42,707 nucleotides of DNA from Algorimicrobium sp002414705 (lineage in GTDB: Bacteria > Bacteroidota > Bacteroidia > Flavobacteriales > Flavobacteriaceae): contig CAXAUF010000021.1 in NCBI GenBank assembly GCA_963972425.1, positions 1-42,707 on the forward strand, written 5' to 3'. This document shows positions 33,778 through 42,401 of this stretch, piece after piece. The position numbers and the translations under genes were made by a program. The notes beneath the pieces are model-generated. The model ran no database searches. It was not told the DNA's origin and saw only the letters and a program-made list of their open reading frames with translations. Position 1 is the first letter of the stretch. Each line of letters opens with the position of its first letter.

Positions 33778-34106
33778 CAGCCACCAACGCGTTTAACTTG
33801 AAAGCCTTTTTCTTTTAAAATAGCCATAATTTTATCGCGATAATCACCTTGAATAATAATTTTATCGTCTTTAAAACTACCTCCAACGCTTAAAGTTGTT
33901 TTCAGTTCTTTTGCCAAAGCTTTAAAATCTTCGGTAGCTCCAGTATAACCATCAATAATAGTAATGGGTTTGCCTTTGCGTTTTTCATATTTGCACAATA
34001 TGGGATCATCTTGAATCCACAAACCATTATTGGTGTCGGTTGCGTTTTCAGATGTTTCCTCTACATGTTCTGGAAAAAGGTTTTTTAACTGATCCTGTAA
34101 ATCCAT
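33777..34106 (-). CDS. SUI1/eIF1-like translation factor (YciH family)
   Basis: A 109-aa protein whose second half is a SUI1 domain: KRKGKPITIIDGYTGATEDF, LAKELKTTLSVGGSFKDDKI and IIQGDYRDKIMAILKEKGF, ending KRVGG. Bacterial YciH proteins bind the small ribosomal subunit and can influence start-site selection, though they are not essential. The first 35 residues are a poorly conserved acidic leader. It begins 2 bases after the oxygenase stop, within the five-gene operon. Confidence 0.92.
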   Translation of the reverse strand: MDLQDQLKNLFPEHVEETSENATDTNNGLWIQDDPILCKYEKRKGKPITIIDGYTGATEDFKALAKELKTTLSVGGSFKDDKIIIQGDYRDKIMAILKEKGFQVKRVGG

Positions 34107-34108
34107 GT

Positions 34109-35059
34109 TTATTTTTTAATTAATCCCAATTCTATTAGGCGTTCATTTAAAAATTCGCCAGCAGTAATATCATTAAATTGCTTTGGGTTTTCGGCATCAA
34201 TACAACTTTCTAAAACATCTAATTTCATATCACTTACAGGATGCATAAAAAACGGAATAGAATAGCGTGATGTTCCCCAGAGTTCTCTTGGTGGATTAAT
34301 AACGCGGTGAATAGTAGATTTTAATTTATTGTTGGTATGGCGCGATAACATATCACCCACATTTATCATTAATTCGTCTGGTTCAGCAATGGCATCCAAC
34401 CATTCGCCTTTATGGTTTTGTACTTGTAAGCCTCGTCCTTGCGCACCCATTAATAAAGTAATTAGGTTGATATCTCCATGAGCAGCTGCTCGAACGGCAT
34501 TTTTTGGTTCGTCTATAATAGGCGGATAATGGATAGGACGTAAAATACTGTTTCCATTATGAATATAATTATCAAAATAGGTTTCTTCTAAATTAAGATG
34601 CAAAGCCAAAGCACGTAATACATATTTTGCTGTTTTCTCAAGCATGCGGTAGGTTTCTTTACCTGCTTTATTAAATTCAGGCAACTCTTCAACTTCTACA
34701 TTTTTAGGATATTCTGCTTCCAATTTCGGATTATTTTCTACAAACTGTCCAAAGTGCCAAAATTCTTTTAAATCGCCTTCCTTTTTACCCTTTGCGCTTT
34801 CTTTTCCAAAAGAAATATAACCACGTTGACCACCAATACCTTCTATTTCATATTTTTGTTTTGTTTCAACTGGTAAATCGAAAAAGTTTTTCACTTCTCC
34901 GTATAAATTATCAACGAGTTTATCATCTAAAAAGTGTCCTTTTAAAGCAACAAATCCAATTTCTTCGTAAGCCTTTCCTATAGCATCTACAAATTGCTGT
35001 TTGCGTTTTGGGTCGCCTGATGTAAAATCTTTTAAATTAACACTTGGTATGGTATTCAT
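34109..35059 (-). CDS. 2-oxoglutarate/Fe(II)-type oxygenase, isopenicillin N synthase family
   Basis: A 316-aa non-haem iron oxygenase. The N-terminal DIOX_N region (IPSVNLKDFTSGDPKRKQQF) precedes the jelly-roll core with iron ligands H194 and D196 (AAHGDINLITLL) and H251 (KSTIHRVINP), and the RxS co-substrate motif (R265, SRYSIPFF). The frame is open to 35245, but the ATG at 35059 gives the family N-terminus, and a -7 box (TACATTTG, 35095-35088) lies about 30 bases before it. First gene of a five-gene operon and divergent from the E1 gene. The native substrate is unknown; beta-lactam synthesis is not implied. Confidence 0.92.
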   Translation of the reverse strand: MNTIPSVNLKDFTSGDPKRKQQFVDAIGKAYEEIGFVALKGHFLDDKLVDNLYGEVKNFFDLPVETKQKYEIEGIGGQRGYISFGKESAKGKKEGDLKEFWHFGQFVENNPKLEAEYPKNVEVEELPEFNKAGKETYRMLEKTAKYVLRALALHLNLEETYFDNYIHNGNSILRPIHYPPIIDEPKNAVRAAAHGDINLITLLMGAQGRGLQVQNHKGEWLDAIAEPDELMINVGDMLSRHTNNKLKSTIHRVINPPRELWGTSRYSIPFFMHPVSDMKLDVLESCIDAENPKQFNDITAGEFLNERLIELGLIKK

Positions 35060-35141
35060 AAGGATATTATTTAATAAGTAAGTATTACAAATGTACGAAA
35101 ACATTATAAAGTTTGGAATACTATTTATAGTAAGATTTATA

Positions 35142-35170
35142 TTTGTAATTATCAATTTATAGTATATTTG
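35142..35170 (+). promoter_or_regulatory. Promoter for the E1 dehydrogenase gene
   Basis: TTTG at 35142-35145 and TATATTTG at 35163-35170, spacer 17 bases (slightly short). Transcription would start near 35177, giving a very short leader to the ATG at 35184 or about 28 bases to the ATG at 35205. Confidence 0.5.
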
Positions 35171-35183
35171 ACAAACAAATTTC

Positions 35184-37190
35184 ATGAGAAATACAGTATC
35201 ATCTATGAGTAATATAGCCTTTAATAAATCAGGTCTTAATAGCAATGAATTATTAGAACTCTACAAACGCATGTTAAAACCGCGTTTAATTGAAGAAAAA
35301 ATGTTAATTCTATTACGTCAAGGGCGCATTTCTAAATGGTTTTCTGGTATTGGCCAAGAAGCTATATCTATTGGTGTTACTATGGCTTTGAATTTAGATG
35401 AATATATTTTACCAATGCACCGAAATTTAGGGGTTTTCACCACACGTGATATTCCTTTATATCGTTTATTTAGTCAGTGGCAGGGAAAAGCAAATGGCTT
35501 TACTAAAGGTCGTGATCGTTCGTTTCATTTTGGGACACAAGAATATAAAATTGTTGGTATGATTTCGCATTTAGGTCCACAATTAGGCGTGGCTGATGGG
35601 ATTGCATTAGCAAGTAAACTTAAAAATTTAAACCAAGTTACAGCTGTTTTTACTGGCGAAGGCGGCACGAGTGAAGGCGATTTTCACGAAGCTTTAAACG
35701 TGGCGTCTGTTTGGCAACTACCCGTTTTATTTTGTGTTGAAAATAATGGTTACGGTTTATCTACACCAACTAGCGAACAATATAATTGTGAGAATATTGC
35801 TGATCGTGGCATTGGTTATGGTATGGAATCGCATATTATTGATGGAAATAACATTGTAGAAGTCTACACGAAGATGCGTGATTTAGCAGAAAGTGTTCGC
35901 CAAAATCCACGCCCTATTTTAATTGAGTTTAAAACGTTTAGAATGCGTGGTCATGAAGAGGCGAGTGGTACTAAATATGTACCACAAGACTTATTAGATA
36001 TGTGGGCAAAGAAAGATCCATTAGAAAATTTTCAAGCCTTTTTGAAAGATGAAAATATTCTAAATGAAGTAGATGAAGTAAAAATGAAGGAAGCTATTGT
36101 TCATGAAATTAATGAGCATTTACAGATGGCTTTTGATGAAGATGTCATAGTTCCAAATGAAAGCACTGAATTAGATGATGTGTACAAAGAATATGATTAT
36201 CAGGAAATTAAACCAAATTCAAACACAGAAGAAATACGACTAATTGATGCTATTTCAGAAGGATTAAAACAATCCATGGAACGTCATGACGATTTAGTTA
36301 TTATGGGTCAAGATGTGGCTGAATATGGAGGTGTTTTTAAAATAACCGATGGCTTTGTAGATGCCTTTGGTAAAGAACGCGTTAGAAATACGCCTATTTG
36401 CGAATCCGCTATCGTGGAAGCTGCCATGGGACTTTCTATATCTGGTATGAAATCTGTTATGGAAATGCAATTTGCTGATTTTGCAACGTCTGGTTTTAAT
36501 CCTATTGTTAATTATTTAGCCAAATCCCATTACCGTTGGAACCAACAAGCTGATGTAGTTGTTAGAATGCCCTGTGGTGCAGGTGTTGCAGCTGGACCTT
36601 TTCATTCACAAACCAATGAGGCTTGGTTTACCAAAACACCTGGTTTAAAAGTGGTGTATCCTGCATTTCCGTATGATGCTAAAGGTTTATTAGCAACTGC
36701 TATAAACGATCCAAATCCTGTGCTTTTCTTTGAACACAAAGCCCTATACAGAAGTATCCGTCAGGATGTTCCAACTGATTATTTTACCATTCCATTTGGA
36801 AAAGCAGCACGTTTACGTGAAGGAAAAGATGTTACCATCATTTCTTATGGAGCAGCTGTTCATTGGGCTTTAGAGACATTAGACAATAATCCGGAAATTC
36901 AAGCTGATTTAATTGATTTACGTAGTTTACAGCCATTGGATACCGAGGCTATTTTTGAATCGGTTAGAAAAACGGGTCGTGCTATTATTTTACAAGAAGA
37001 CTCGTTATTTGGTGGTATTGCTTCAGATATTTCATCTATGATTATGGAAACGTGTTTTGAACATCTGGATGCACCTGTTAAACGTGTGGCTAGTATGGAA
37101 ACACCTATTCCATTTATCAATCAATTGGAAGTACAGTATTTAGGGAAAGGGAAATTTGAAACGGCTTTAAAAGAATTGTTGGCTTATTAA
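35184..37190 (+). CDS. Fused 2-oxoacid dehydrogenase E1 alpha/beta subunit (branched-chain type)
   Basis: A 668-aa thiamine diphosphate enzyme that decarboxylates 2-oxo acids for transfer to a lipoyl-E2. The alpha half (about 1-320) has LLRQGRISKWFSGIGQEAIS, the ThDP/Mg motif FTGEGGTSEGDFHEAL...VENNGYG and the GHEEASGTKYVP loop. The beta half (about 345-668) has VIMGQDVAEYGGVFKITDGF, RVRNTPICESAIVEAAMGL and ALYRSIRQDVP. Branched-chain oxo-acid dehydrogenases in most bacteria use separate subunits; the fusion is common in Bacteroidota. E2 and E3 are not in this window. ATG at 35184 is used; 35205 is possible. Confidence 0.94.
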   Translation: MRNTVSSMSNIAFNKSGLNSNELLELYKRMLKPRLIEEKMLILLRQGRISKWFSGIGQEAISIGVTMALNLDEYILPMHRNLGVFTTRDIPLYRLFSQWQGKANGFTKGRDRSFHFGTQEYKIVGMISHLGPQLGVADGIALASKLKNLNQVTAVFTGEGGTSEGDFHEALNVASVWQLPVLFCVENNGYGLSTPTSEQYNCENIADRGIGYGMESHIIDGNNIVEVYTKMRDLAESVRQNPRPILIEFKTFRMRGHEEASGTKYVPQDLLDMWAKKDPLENFQAFLKDENILNEVDEVKMKEAIVHEINEHLQMAFDEDVIVPNESTELDDVYKEYDYQEIKPNSNTEEIRLIDAISEGLKQSMERHDDLVIMGQDVAEYGGVFKITDGFVDAFGKERVRNTPICESAIVEAAMGLSISGMKSVMEMQFADFATSGFNPIVNYLAKSHYRWNQQADVVVRMPCGAGVAAGPFHSQTNEAWFTKTPGLKVVYPAFPYDAKGLLATAINDPNPVLFFEHKALYRSIRQDVPTDYFTIPFGKAARLREGKDVTIISYGAAVHWALETLDNNPEIQADLIDLRSLQPLDTEAIFESVRKTGRAIILQEDSLFGGIASDISSMIMETCFEHLDAPVKRVASMETPIPFINQLEVQYLGKGKFETALKELLAY

Positions 37191-37210
37191 AAAATATCCC
37201 ATACCAAGTA

Positions 37211-37248
37211 AAAACAAGCATTGATTAAAATTTGTCAATGCTTGTTTT
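37211..37248. terminator. Bidirectional intrinsic terminator
   Basis: The perfect 14-base-pair stem AAAACAAGCATTGA (37211-37224) / TCAATGCTTGTTTT (37235-37248) with a 10-base loop lies between the convergent E1 and dipeptidase genes and has U runs on both strands. Confidence 0.88.
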
Positions 37249-37262
37249 TTGTTTGAACTTAA

Positions 37263-38603
37263 TTATGGATTAATTTGTACTTGTATATCTTCCGCAACAG
37301 CCTGAACATCATCCAAAACACGTAATAAATTACCAGACCAAAGCTTGCTGATTTCTGCTTCTGTGTAGCCACGTTTTACTAATTCTAATGTCACATTAAA
37401 GGTTTCAGATGCATCACGCCAGCCCTCAATTCCGCCACCACCATCAAAATCACTACTGATTCCAACATGGTTTACACCTATTTTATCAACCATATAATCT
37501 ATATGATCAACAAAATCAGCAACATTTACAGCAGGAGGAAAGCCTTCAATCGTTTCAGCCTTTTCATTAGCTAAACGAACAACATCGCCATAATATTCAA
37601 AAAATTTATCTTGTTCTTCATTACTCAAAGCCATCACTTCTTCTCGTGATGAATACCATTTGACACCTAACGAATCGGCAGCTTCTTTTTGTATACTTTT
37701 TAAGGCTTCATCACGAACCTCCACTTTTTCAGCATTTATATAAGCATCAAGCGCTACTGCCTGAACTACGCCATTAATTTCTTTCATCCATTGTAATTGC
37801 TCATCATCTAAATTTCTGCTATGATCACAGAGCGCTCTAGCTGATGAATGCGACGCTATTATTGGCGCTTTTGTCAATTCAATCATTTGGCGCATGGCTT
37901 CTTTTGATGGATGAGAAACATCAATCATCATACCTAAACGATTCATTTCAGCAATAACTTCTTTTCCTAACGGACTTAAACCGTTGTGGAGCCAAACACC
38001 ATCTTTTTCACCAGTATTACTATCACTTAATTGACTATGTCCATTATGTGCGAGAGACATATACCTACCACCTAAATTGTAAAATTTACCAACGTTTTTA
38101 ATATCTAAACCAATTGGATAACCATTTTCAATACCAATCATAGCAATTTTTTTACCAGATACATGTATACGTCTAACATCATCAGAATTTACGGCTAGTT
38201 CAATGTATTCTGGAGCAATATCGGTTACTAATCTATGAATGGCATTAAATTTATCCATGGCATTATCATAAGCATTACTATATCCTTCAGCAGATAATGT
38301 GTCTTGTCCAGTATAAACAATAAACCAAGCAACGTCTAATCCACCTGCTTTCATTTTAGGAAGTGTTACTTGCGACTTTAAGTCTTGTGTGTAATTAATG
38401 GAATCTGTAAAATTATTAACATTAAAATCATCGTGTGTGTCTAACGTAATCACACGTTGATGAATGCCTTGGGCTATTTCAATCATTTCTGGAGTAACAA
38501 CGACATCTTCAATTACAGGTTCAATTATTTCTATTTGTTTAGGTTCGTCTTTACAACTAACAAGTATCACAAAAAAAATGCTTAATAAGTTAATAGATTT
38601 CAT
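37263..38603 (-). CDS. M19-family (renal-type) dipeptidase lipoprotein
   Basis: A 446-aa zinc dipeptidase of the membrane dipeptidase family, exported as a lipoprotein (ILVSCKDEP, C17). Metal ligands are visible in order: HxD in TLDTHDDFNV, the bridging glutamate in MIGIENGYPIG, histidines in IDVSHPSKEAM and IASHSSARALCDH, and the late aspartate block ISSDFDGGGGIEGW. It cleaves dipeptides, often including those with a D-residue, outside the cytoplasm. It is a single gene, ended by the shared terminator at 37211-37248. Confidence 0.95.
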   Translation of the reverse strand: MKSINLLSIFFVILVSCKDEPKQIEIIEPVIEDVVVTPEMIEIAQGIHQRVITLDTHDDFNVNNFTDSINYTQDLKSQVTLPKMKAGGLDVAWFIVYTGQDTLSAEGYSNAYDNAMDKFNAIHRLVTDIAPEYIELAVNSDDVRRIHVSGKKIAMIGIENGYPIGLDIKNVGKFYNLGGRYMSLAHNGHSQLSDSNTGEKDGVWLHNGLSPLGKEVIAEMNRLGMMIDVSHPSKEAMRQMIELTKAPIIASHSSARALCDHSRNLDDEQLQWMKEINGVVQAVALDAYINAEKVEVRDEALKSIQKEAADSLGVKWYSSREEVMALSNEEQDKFFEYYGDVVRLANEKAETIEGFPPAVNVADFVDHIDYMVDKIGVNHVGISSDFDGGGGIEGWRDASETFNVTLELVKRGYTEAEISKLWSGNLLRVLDDVQAVAEDIQVQINP

Positions 38604-38698
38604 AATTAGGAGATTTAATAGCTAAAATGTGAAGTTACGAAAAAGTTAGATGTGATTAAGATTCTTTAAAAATATAGTATTTTTAGTAAACAATTTTT

Positions 38699-39109
38699 AT
38701 GAAAATAATCTTTAAAATCGGGTTGTTAATGCTATTGACTTGTAGTTGTAAAACTGATAAGCCTTCCGGATATTCATGGAGTTCCCTGAACGTTACAGCT
38801 ACAGCCTATAATTCCGTTTCGAATCAAACCAATTCAAATCCTCACATAACCGCTTTTGGAGATAGTTTAAAACCGGGTTTAAAATATATTGCTGTGTCTC
38901 GTGATTTGCTGGCATTAGGTTTAAAACATAACACGCCAGTTTCTATTGAAGGTCTTGACGGGTTATATCTTGTTAAAGATAGAATGCATTCACGTAAAAA
39001 GAATCAAATAGACATTTATATGGGCTTAAATATTAAAGCTGCTAAAAATTGGGGCAGAAAAAAAGTGAATATTGCTTACGGGATTAAAAAAGAAGAATTA
39101 GATAAATAA
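38699..39109 (+). CDS. 3D-domain lipoprotein (double-psi beta-barrel)
   Basis: A 136-aa lipoprotein, lipobox LTCSC (C17). The single domain after it shows the three conserved aspartates that name the 3D family: TAFGDSLKPG, LVKDRMHSR and NQIDIYMGLN, with VTATAYNSVS at the start. The fold is that of the catalytic barrel of MltA-type lytic transglycosylases. A cell-wall role is likely, but the sequence is short and enzyme activity is not assured. The S9 peptidase gene begins 53 bases downstream on the same strand. Confidence 0.9.
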   Translation: MKIIFKIGLLMLLTCSCKTDKPSGYSWSSLNVTATAYNSVSNQTNSNPHITAFGDSLKPGLKYIAVSRDLLALGLKHNTPVSIEGLDGLYLVKDRMHSRKKNQIDIYMGLNIKAAKNWGRKKVNIAYGIKKEELDK

Positions 39110-39162
39110 TAATTGAATTAATTGTCTAATTTTAAACTCAATAACGTCAATTTATCCAACTT

Positions 39163-41325
39163 ATGAAAAACATGTATTTCTTGTTGCTTTTAATTTTAGT
39201 TTCTGCGTGTGAAACTAAAGACAAGCAAAATGACACCAAAACCGATAAGAGTGATGCGCCAATTGCTAAAAAACAATCTAAAGAACTTACAACACATGGC
39301 GATACACGAATTGATGATTATTTCTGGATGCGCTTAAGCGACGAACAAAAAAACGCTGATAATCCGGATACACAAACACAAGATGTTCTAGCATACTTAA
39401 ATGCTGAAAATGATTATTTAGAAGAAGCGATGTCGCATACCGAAACATTTCAAGATGAATTATATAATGAAATTACGGCTCGAATTAAAAAAGACGATCA
39501 GTCTGTTCCAGTAAATGAAAATGGCTATTCCTATTACACACGTTTTGAAGAAGGTTCTGAATATGCCTTGTATTGCAGAAAGGAATTGAAAGAAGGTGCT
39601 CAAGAACAAATTATTTTCAATGGTCCTGAAATGGCTGAAGGTTTTTCATATTACGGAATAGGAAGTCAAGATGTTAGTCCAGATAATCAACTTATGGCAT
39701 TTGCTATCGATACTATTTCGAGAAGGCAGTATACGATCTCTTTTAAAAATTTAGAAACTGGTGACTTATTATCAGATAAATTAAGTAATACAGGTGGTTC
39801 TGCCGTTTGGGCAAATGATAATAAAACCGTTTTTTATACTACTAAAGACCCAGAAACATTGCGTCAAAACAAAGTATTTAAGCATATTTTAGGTACGGAT
39901 CAATCTCAAGATGAATTGGTTTTTGAAGAAACTGACGAAACCTTTAATAGTTATGTTTTTAAAACCAAATCGAAGGAATATATCATGATTGGAAGTAACC
40001 AAACGCTTTCTACTGAATTTCGTTTTTTAAATGCTAATCAACCAAATGGGCAATTTCAAGTTATTCAGCCAAGAGAACGCGATTTATTATATTATCCGGA
40101 TCACTATCAAGATGATTTTTATATCCGAACTAATTTGGATGCCACTAATTTTAAACTCGTAAAAACAGCTATAAATTCTACTTTAAAAGAGAATTGGCAA
40201 GATGTTATTCCACATAGAAGCGACGTTTTGCTTCAAGGTTTTGATTTGTTCACAAACTATTTAGCTTTAAGCGAACGCATAAATGGATTGGCGACAATTC
40301 GTATTAAAAAATGGGATGAAACAGCTGATTACTATATCGAATTTAAAGATCCAGCTTATTTAGCATATCCTACATCTAATTTAGATTTTGATACCACCAA
40401 ATTACGTTATATGTATTCTTCACTCACAACGCCAAATAGCACCTTTGAATATGAGATGGACTCTAAAGAGCAGGAACTTCTAAAACAAGAAGAAGTCCTT
40501 GGCGGTTTTAATTCTAATGATTATGTCTCTGAACGTATAGAAGCCACAGCAACAGATAGCACCAAAATACCAATCTCTCTAGTTTATAAAAAAGGAATTA
40601 CGCTAGGCGAAGAAACACCATTATTATTATATGCTTATGGATCTTATGGAAGCAGCACGGAACCAACTTTTAGATCTGATAGATTAAGTTTATTAGACAG
40701 AGGTTTTGTTTATGCCATTGCGCATGTTCGCGGTGGACAAGAAATGGGTCGCGAATGGTATGAAAATGGAAAATTACTTAAAAAGAAAAATACGTTTACC
40801 GATTTTATAAATGTTGGCGAGCATTTAGTTGCAAAAGGCTATACCAGTCCAAAACATTTATATGCTTTGGGTGGAAGTGCTGGCGGTTTATTAATGGGAG
40901 CAATCATAAATATGAAACCAGAATTATGGAATGGTGTAGTTGCTGCAGTACCATTTGTAGATGTTGTTTCAACCATGTTAGATGAAACAATTCCGTTAAC
41001 AACTTTTGAATTTGATGAATGGGGAAATCCAAAAGATGAAACCTATTACAATTACATGAAATCTTATTCGCCTTATGATAATGTTGAAGCTAAAGACTAT
41101 CCAAATATGTTAATTACTACAGGATATTGGGATAGTCAAGTTCAATATTGGGAACCAGCTAAATGGTTAGCTAAATTACGCGCACTTAAAACCGATGATA
41201 ATTTATTAATCATGGACTGTAATATGGAAACTGGTCATGGTGGTGCATCTGGACGATTTGAACGTTACAAGCGTACAGCTTTATATTATGCGTTTATGAT
41301 GGATTTAGAAGGAATTGAAAAGTAA
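39163..41325 (+). CDS. S9-family prolyl oligopeptidase / oligopeptidase B-like lipoprotein
   Basis: A 720-aa serine oligopeptidase with a lipoprotein signal (ILVSACETKD, C16). A seven-bladed beta-propeller (about 80-430) precedes the alpha/beta hydrolase domain, where the nucleophile lies in ALGGSAGGLLMGA (S572). The surrounding HVRGGQEMGREWYENGKLLK and MKSYSPYDNVEAKDYPNMLI blocks are those of oligopeptidase B. The histidine lies in METGHGGASGRFERY. It cleaves short peptides after basic or prolyl residues; export is unusual for E. coli-type PtrB but common in Bacteroidota. Convergent with the ExbD-like gene, gap 7 bases. Confidence 0.94.
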   Translation: MKNMYFLLLLILVSACETKDKQNDTKTDKSDAPIAKKQSKELTTHGDTRIDDYFWMRLSDEQKNADNPDTQTQDVLAYLNAENDYLEEAMSHTETFQDELYNEITARIKKDDQSVPVNENGYSYYTRFEEGSEYALYCRKELKEGAQEQIIFNGPEMAEGFSYYGIGSQDVSPDNQLMAFAIDTISRRQYTISFKNLETGDLLSDKLSNTGGSAVWANDNKTVFYTTKDPETLRQNKVFKHILGTDQSQDELVFEETDETFNSYVFKTKSKEYIMIGSNQTLSTEFRFLNANQPNGQFQVIQPRERDLLYYPDHYQDDFYIRTNLDATNFKLVKTAINSTLKENWQDVIPHRSDVLLQGFDLFTNYLALSERINGLATIRIKKWDETADYYIEFKDPAYLAYPTSNLDFDTTKLRYMYSSLTTPNSTFEYEMDSKEQELLKQEEVLGGFNSNDYVSERIEATATDSTKIPISLVYKKGITLGEETPLLLYAYGSYGSSTEPTFRSDRLSLLDRGFVYAIAHVRGGQEMGREWYENGKLLKKKNTFTDFINVGEHLVAKGYTSPKHLYALGGSAGGLLMGAIINMKPELWNGVVAAVPFVDVVSTMLDETIPLTTFEFDEWGNPKDETYYNYMKSYSPYDNVEAKDYPNMLITTGYWDSQVQYWEPAKWLAKLRALKTDDNLLIMDCNMETGHGGASGRFERYKRTALYYAFMMDLEGIEK

Positions 41326-41332
41326 CTAAACC

Positions 41333-41881
41333 TTATTTGGGTTCAGATAAGTTCATAGGATAAGCACGTTTAACATCCAGTATTTGTGATGCTGATAAAT
41401 CTTCGATTGATTTCTGAAATTTGGTTTCAGCATAATCATTTCGTAGTTCATAATATGCTTGCAGAATTTCATTTTGAACCTGAATAAATAATTCATAAGA
41501 TGTTTGTCTGTCATGTTGCAAGGAAATAATTGCTTTTTCAGGATTATCCGAAGCTGTTGAAAGTTGTTCACCTAAACAATACTTACAAGACTGATCACCG
41601 TTATTAGTTATGAAACTTGAAACTTGCTTACTAATTTCATTAATATTGACTAATTCATCATTCATTAAAATATCGTTATCATTATTTAATACTATGCGTA
41701 AAACATTTTGTTCTTTAGTTGGTGATGCACAATCATTAGTAGGACAGAAGGCAGGTAGGTTTCTATGTATTCCAGCATCTGTTGAAATGGTGGTTGTAAC
41801 TAAAAAGAAGATTAATAATAGAAATGCAATATCTGCCATAGAGCCTGCATTCACTTTTTCGGAGTTTCTGTGATGTCTCAT
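41333..41881 (-). CDS. ExbD/TolR-like protein, isolated from any ExbB gene
   Basis: A 182-aa protein with the ExbD architecture: a short basic cytoplasmic start (MRHHRNSEKV), one membrane segment GSMADIAFLLLIFFLVTT containing the essential proton-carrying aspartate (D17), then an extracytoplasmic domain. That domain has two cysteine pairs, CPTNDC (46-51) and CKYC (99-102), which are unusual for the family. ExbD normally works with ExbB to energise TonB. No exbB lies in the window, and a terminator separates the upstream region. It may pair with an ExbB encoded elsewhere. Confidence 0.92.
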   Translation of the reverse strand: MRHHRNSEKVNAGSMADIAFLLLIFFLVTTTISTDAGIHRNLPAFCPTNDCASPTKEQNVLRIVLNNDNDILMNDELVNINEISKQVSSFITNNGDQSCKYCLGEQLSTASDNPEKAIISLQHDRQTSYELFIQVQNEILQAYYELRNDYAETKFQKSIEDLSASQILDVKRAYPMNLSEPK

Positions 41882-41946
41882 AATAATAACGTATTAATAA
41901 TTAGATTTTTACAAATACAAAAACGATACCACGAAAACATTTAAAC

Positions 41947-41975
41947 AAAAAAAAACCAGCAAAATATGCTGGTTT
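41947..41975 (-). terminator. Strong minus-strand intrinsic terminator below the small-ORF cluster
   Basis: On the minus strand AAACCAGCA (41975-41967 complement) pairs with TGCTGGTTT around a short loop, followed by nine T residues. The plus strand has only a broken T run. It therefore ends a transcript arriving from the right, where only short ORFs are present. Confidence 0.82.
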
Positions 41976-41998
41976 CTTCCGTTTTTAACTAATTCAAA

Positions 41999-42130
41999 CT
42001 AATGTAGATAACGTTTTGTTCCTGTCCATAACGCATCATGATGATACCGTTTTTTCCGTATAGTTATTCTTTTTTGGGAGTACGTTATTAACTCATTGGA
42101 ATCCCTGAAAATTTTGATTATTGCTTGCAT
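41999..42130 (-). CDS. Small basic ORF C, 43 aa
   Basis: A minus-strand frame starting MQAIIKIFRDSNELITY and ending DALWTGTKRYLH. It is strongly basic in its middle (QKRITIRKKRYHH). Its end, W-TGT-KRY, resembles the W-NS-KRR end of the two neighbouring 28-aa ORFs. The sequence before its ATG contains AATCAATCAAAA and TATC, shared with those ORFs. It precedes the terminator at 41947-41975. No family is recognised. Coding status is inferred from these shared features. Confidence 0.45.
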   Translation of the reverse strand: MQAIIKIFRDSNELITYSQKRITIRKKRYHHDALWTGTKRYLH

Positions 42131-42176
42131 GATACGGTTTTTTGATTGATTAATTGATGGTTAAATTTTAGATACC

Positions 42177-42263
42177 TTATCTAAAGCGTCTTTTACTATT
42201 CCAAGTAAAGCTTTTTGTGCTGTTCGTTCTTTTTGATAATTGATTGTTGTCTAAAGTTCTCAT
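42177..42263 (-). CDS. Small basic ORF B, 28 aa, tandem copy 1
   Basis: A minus-strand frame starting MRTLDNNQLSKRT and ending SFTWNSKRRFR; no acidic residue after D5. It is nearly identical to ORF A, 129 bases away. Of the five base differences inside the frame, three fall at third codon positions; two codons change (N to T, S to G) and two are silent. This modestly supports translation in this frame. The leader ends AAATCAAAACATC before ATG. Function unknown. Confidence 0.45.
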   Translation of the reverse strand: MRTLDNNQLSKRTNSTKSFTWNSKRRFR

Positions 42264-42401
42264 GATGTTTTGATTTATTTGATTGAAGAATTATTTATTT
42301 AATGACTATCTAAAGCGTCTTTTGCTATTCCAAGTAAAACCTTTTGTACTGTTCGTTCTTTTTGATAATTGATTGGTGTCTAAAGTTCTCATAATGTTTT
42401 G
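42178..42401. repeat. Tandem direct repeat, two 95-bp copies offset by 129 bp
   Basis: Copies at 42178-42272 and 42307-42401 are 89/95 identical by direct alignment. The 34 bases between them are AT-rich and unrelated. Each copy contains one 28-codon minus-strand ORF plus part of its leader, so the repeat unit is gene-sized, unlike a CRISPR or simple repeat. Confidence 0.9.
42306..42392 (-). CDS. Small basic ORF A, 28 aa, tandem copy 2
   Basis: The second copy of the 28-aa frame, starting MRTLDTNQLSKRT and ending GFTWNSKRRFR. It is the first of the three short ORFs in the direction of transcription. The leader contains AATCAATCAAAAC and ATT before ATG, matching the other two. No convincing TAnnTTTG promoter box was found in the 70 bases upstream, so the promoter position is open. 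Confidence 0.45.
   Translation of the reverse strand: MRTLDTNQLSKRTNSTKGFTWNSKRRFR

Noticed and set aside
35060..35245. N-terminal extension of the oxygenase gene
   Set aside because: It overlaps the divergent E1 gene and its own -7 box; the ATG at 35059 gives the family start.
42177..42270. Alternative frame of the duplicated unit, reading KERTAQKALLGIVKDALD
   Set aside because: It looks protein-like but has no start codon and most differences between the copies change its residues; the ATG frame has more silent changes.
42178..42401. CRISPR-like or simple repeat
   Set aside because: Only two units of 95 bp, each containing an ORF, with no regular short repeats or spacers.
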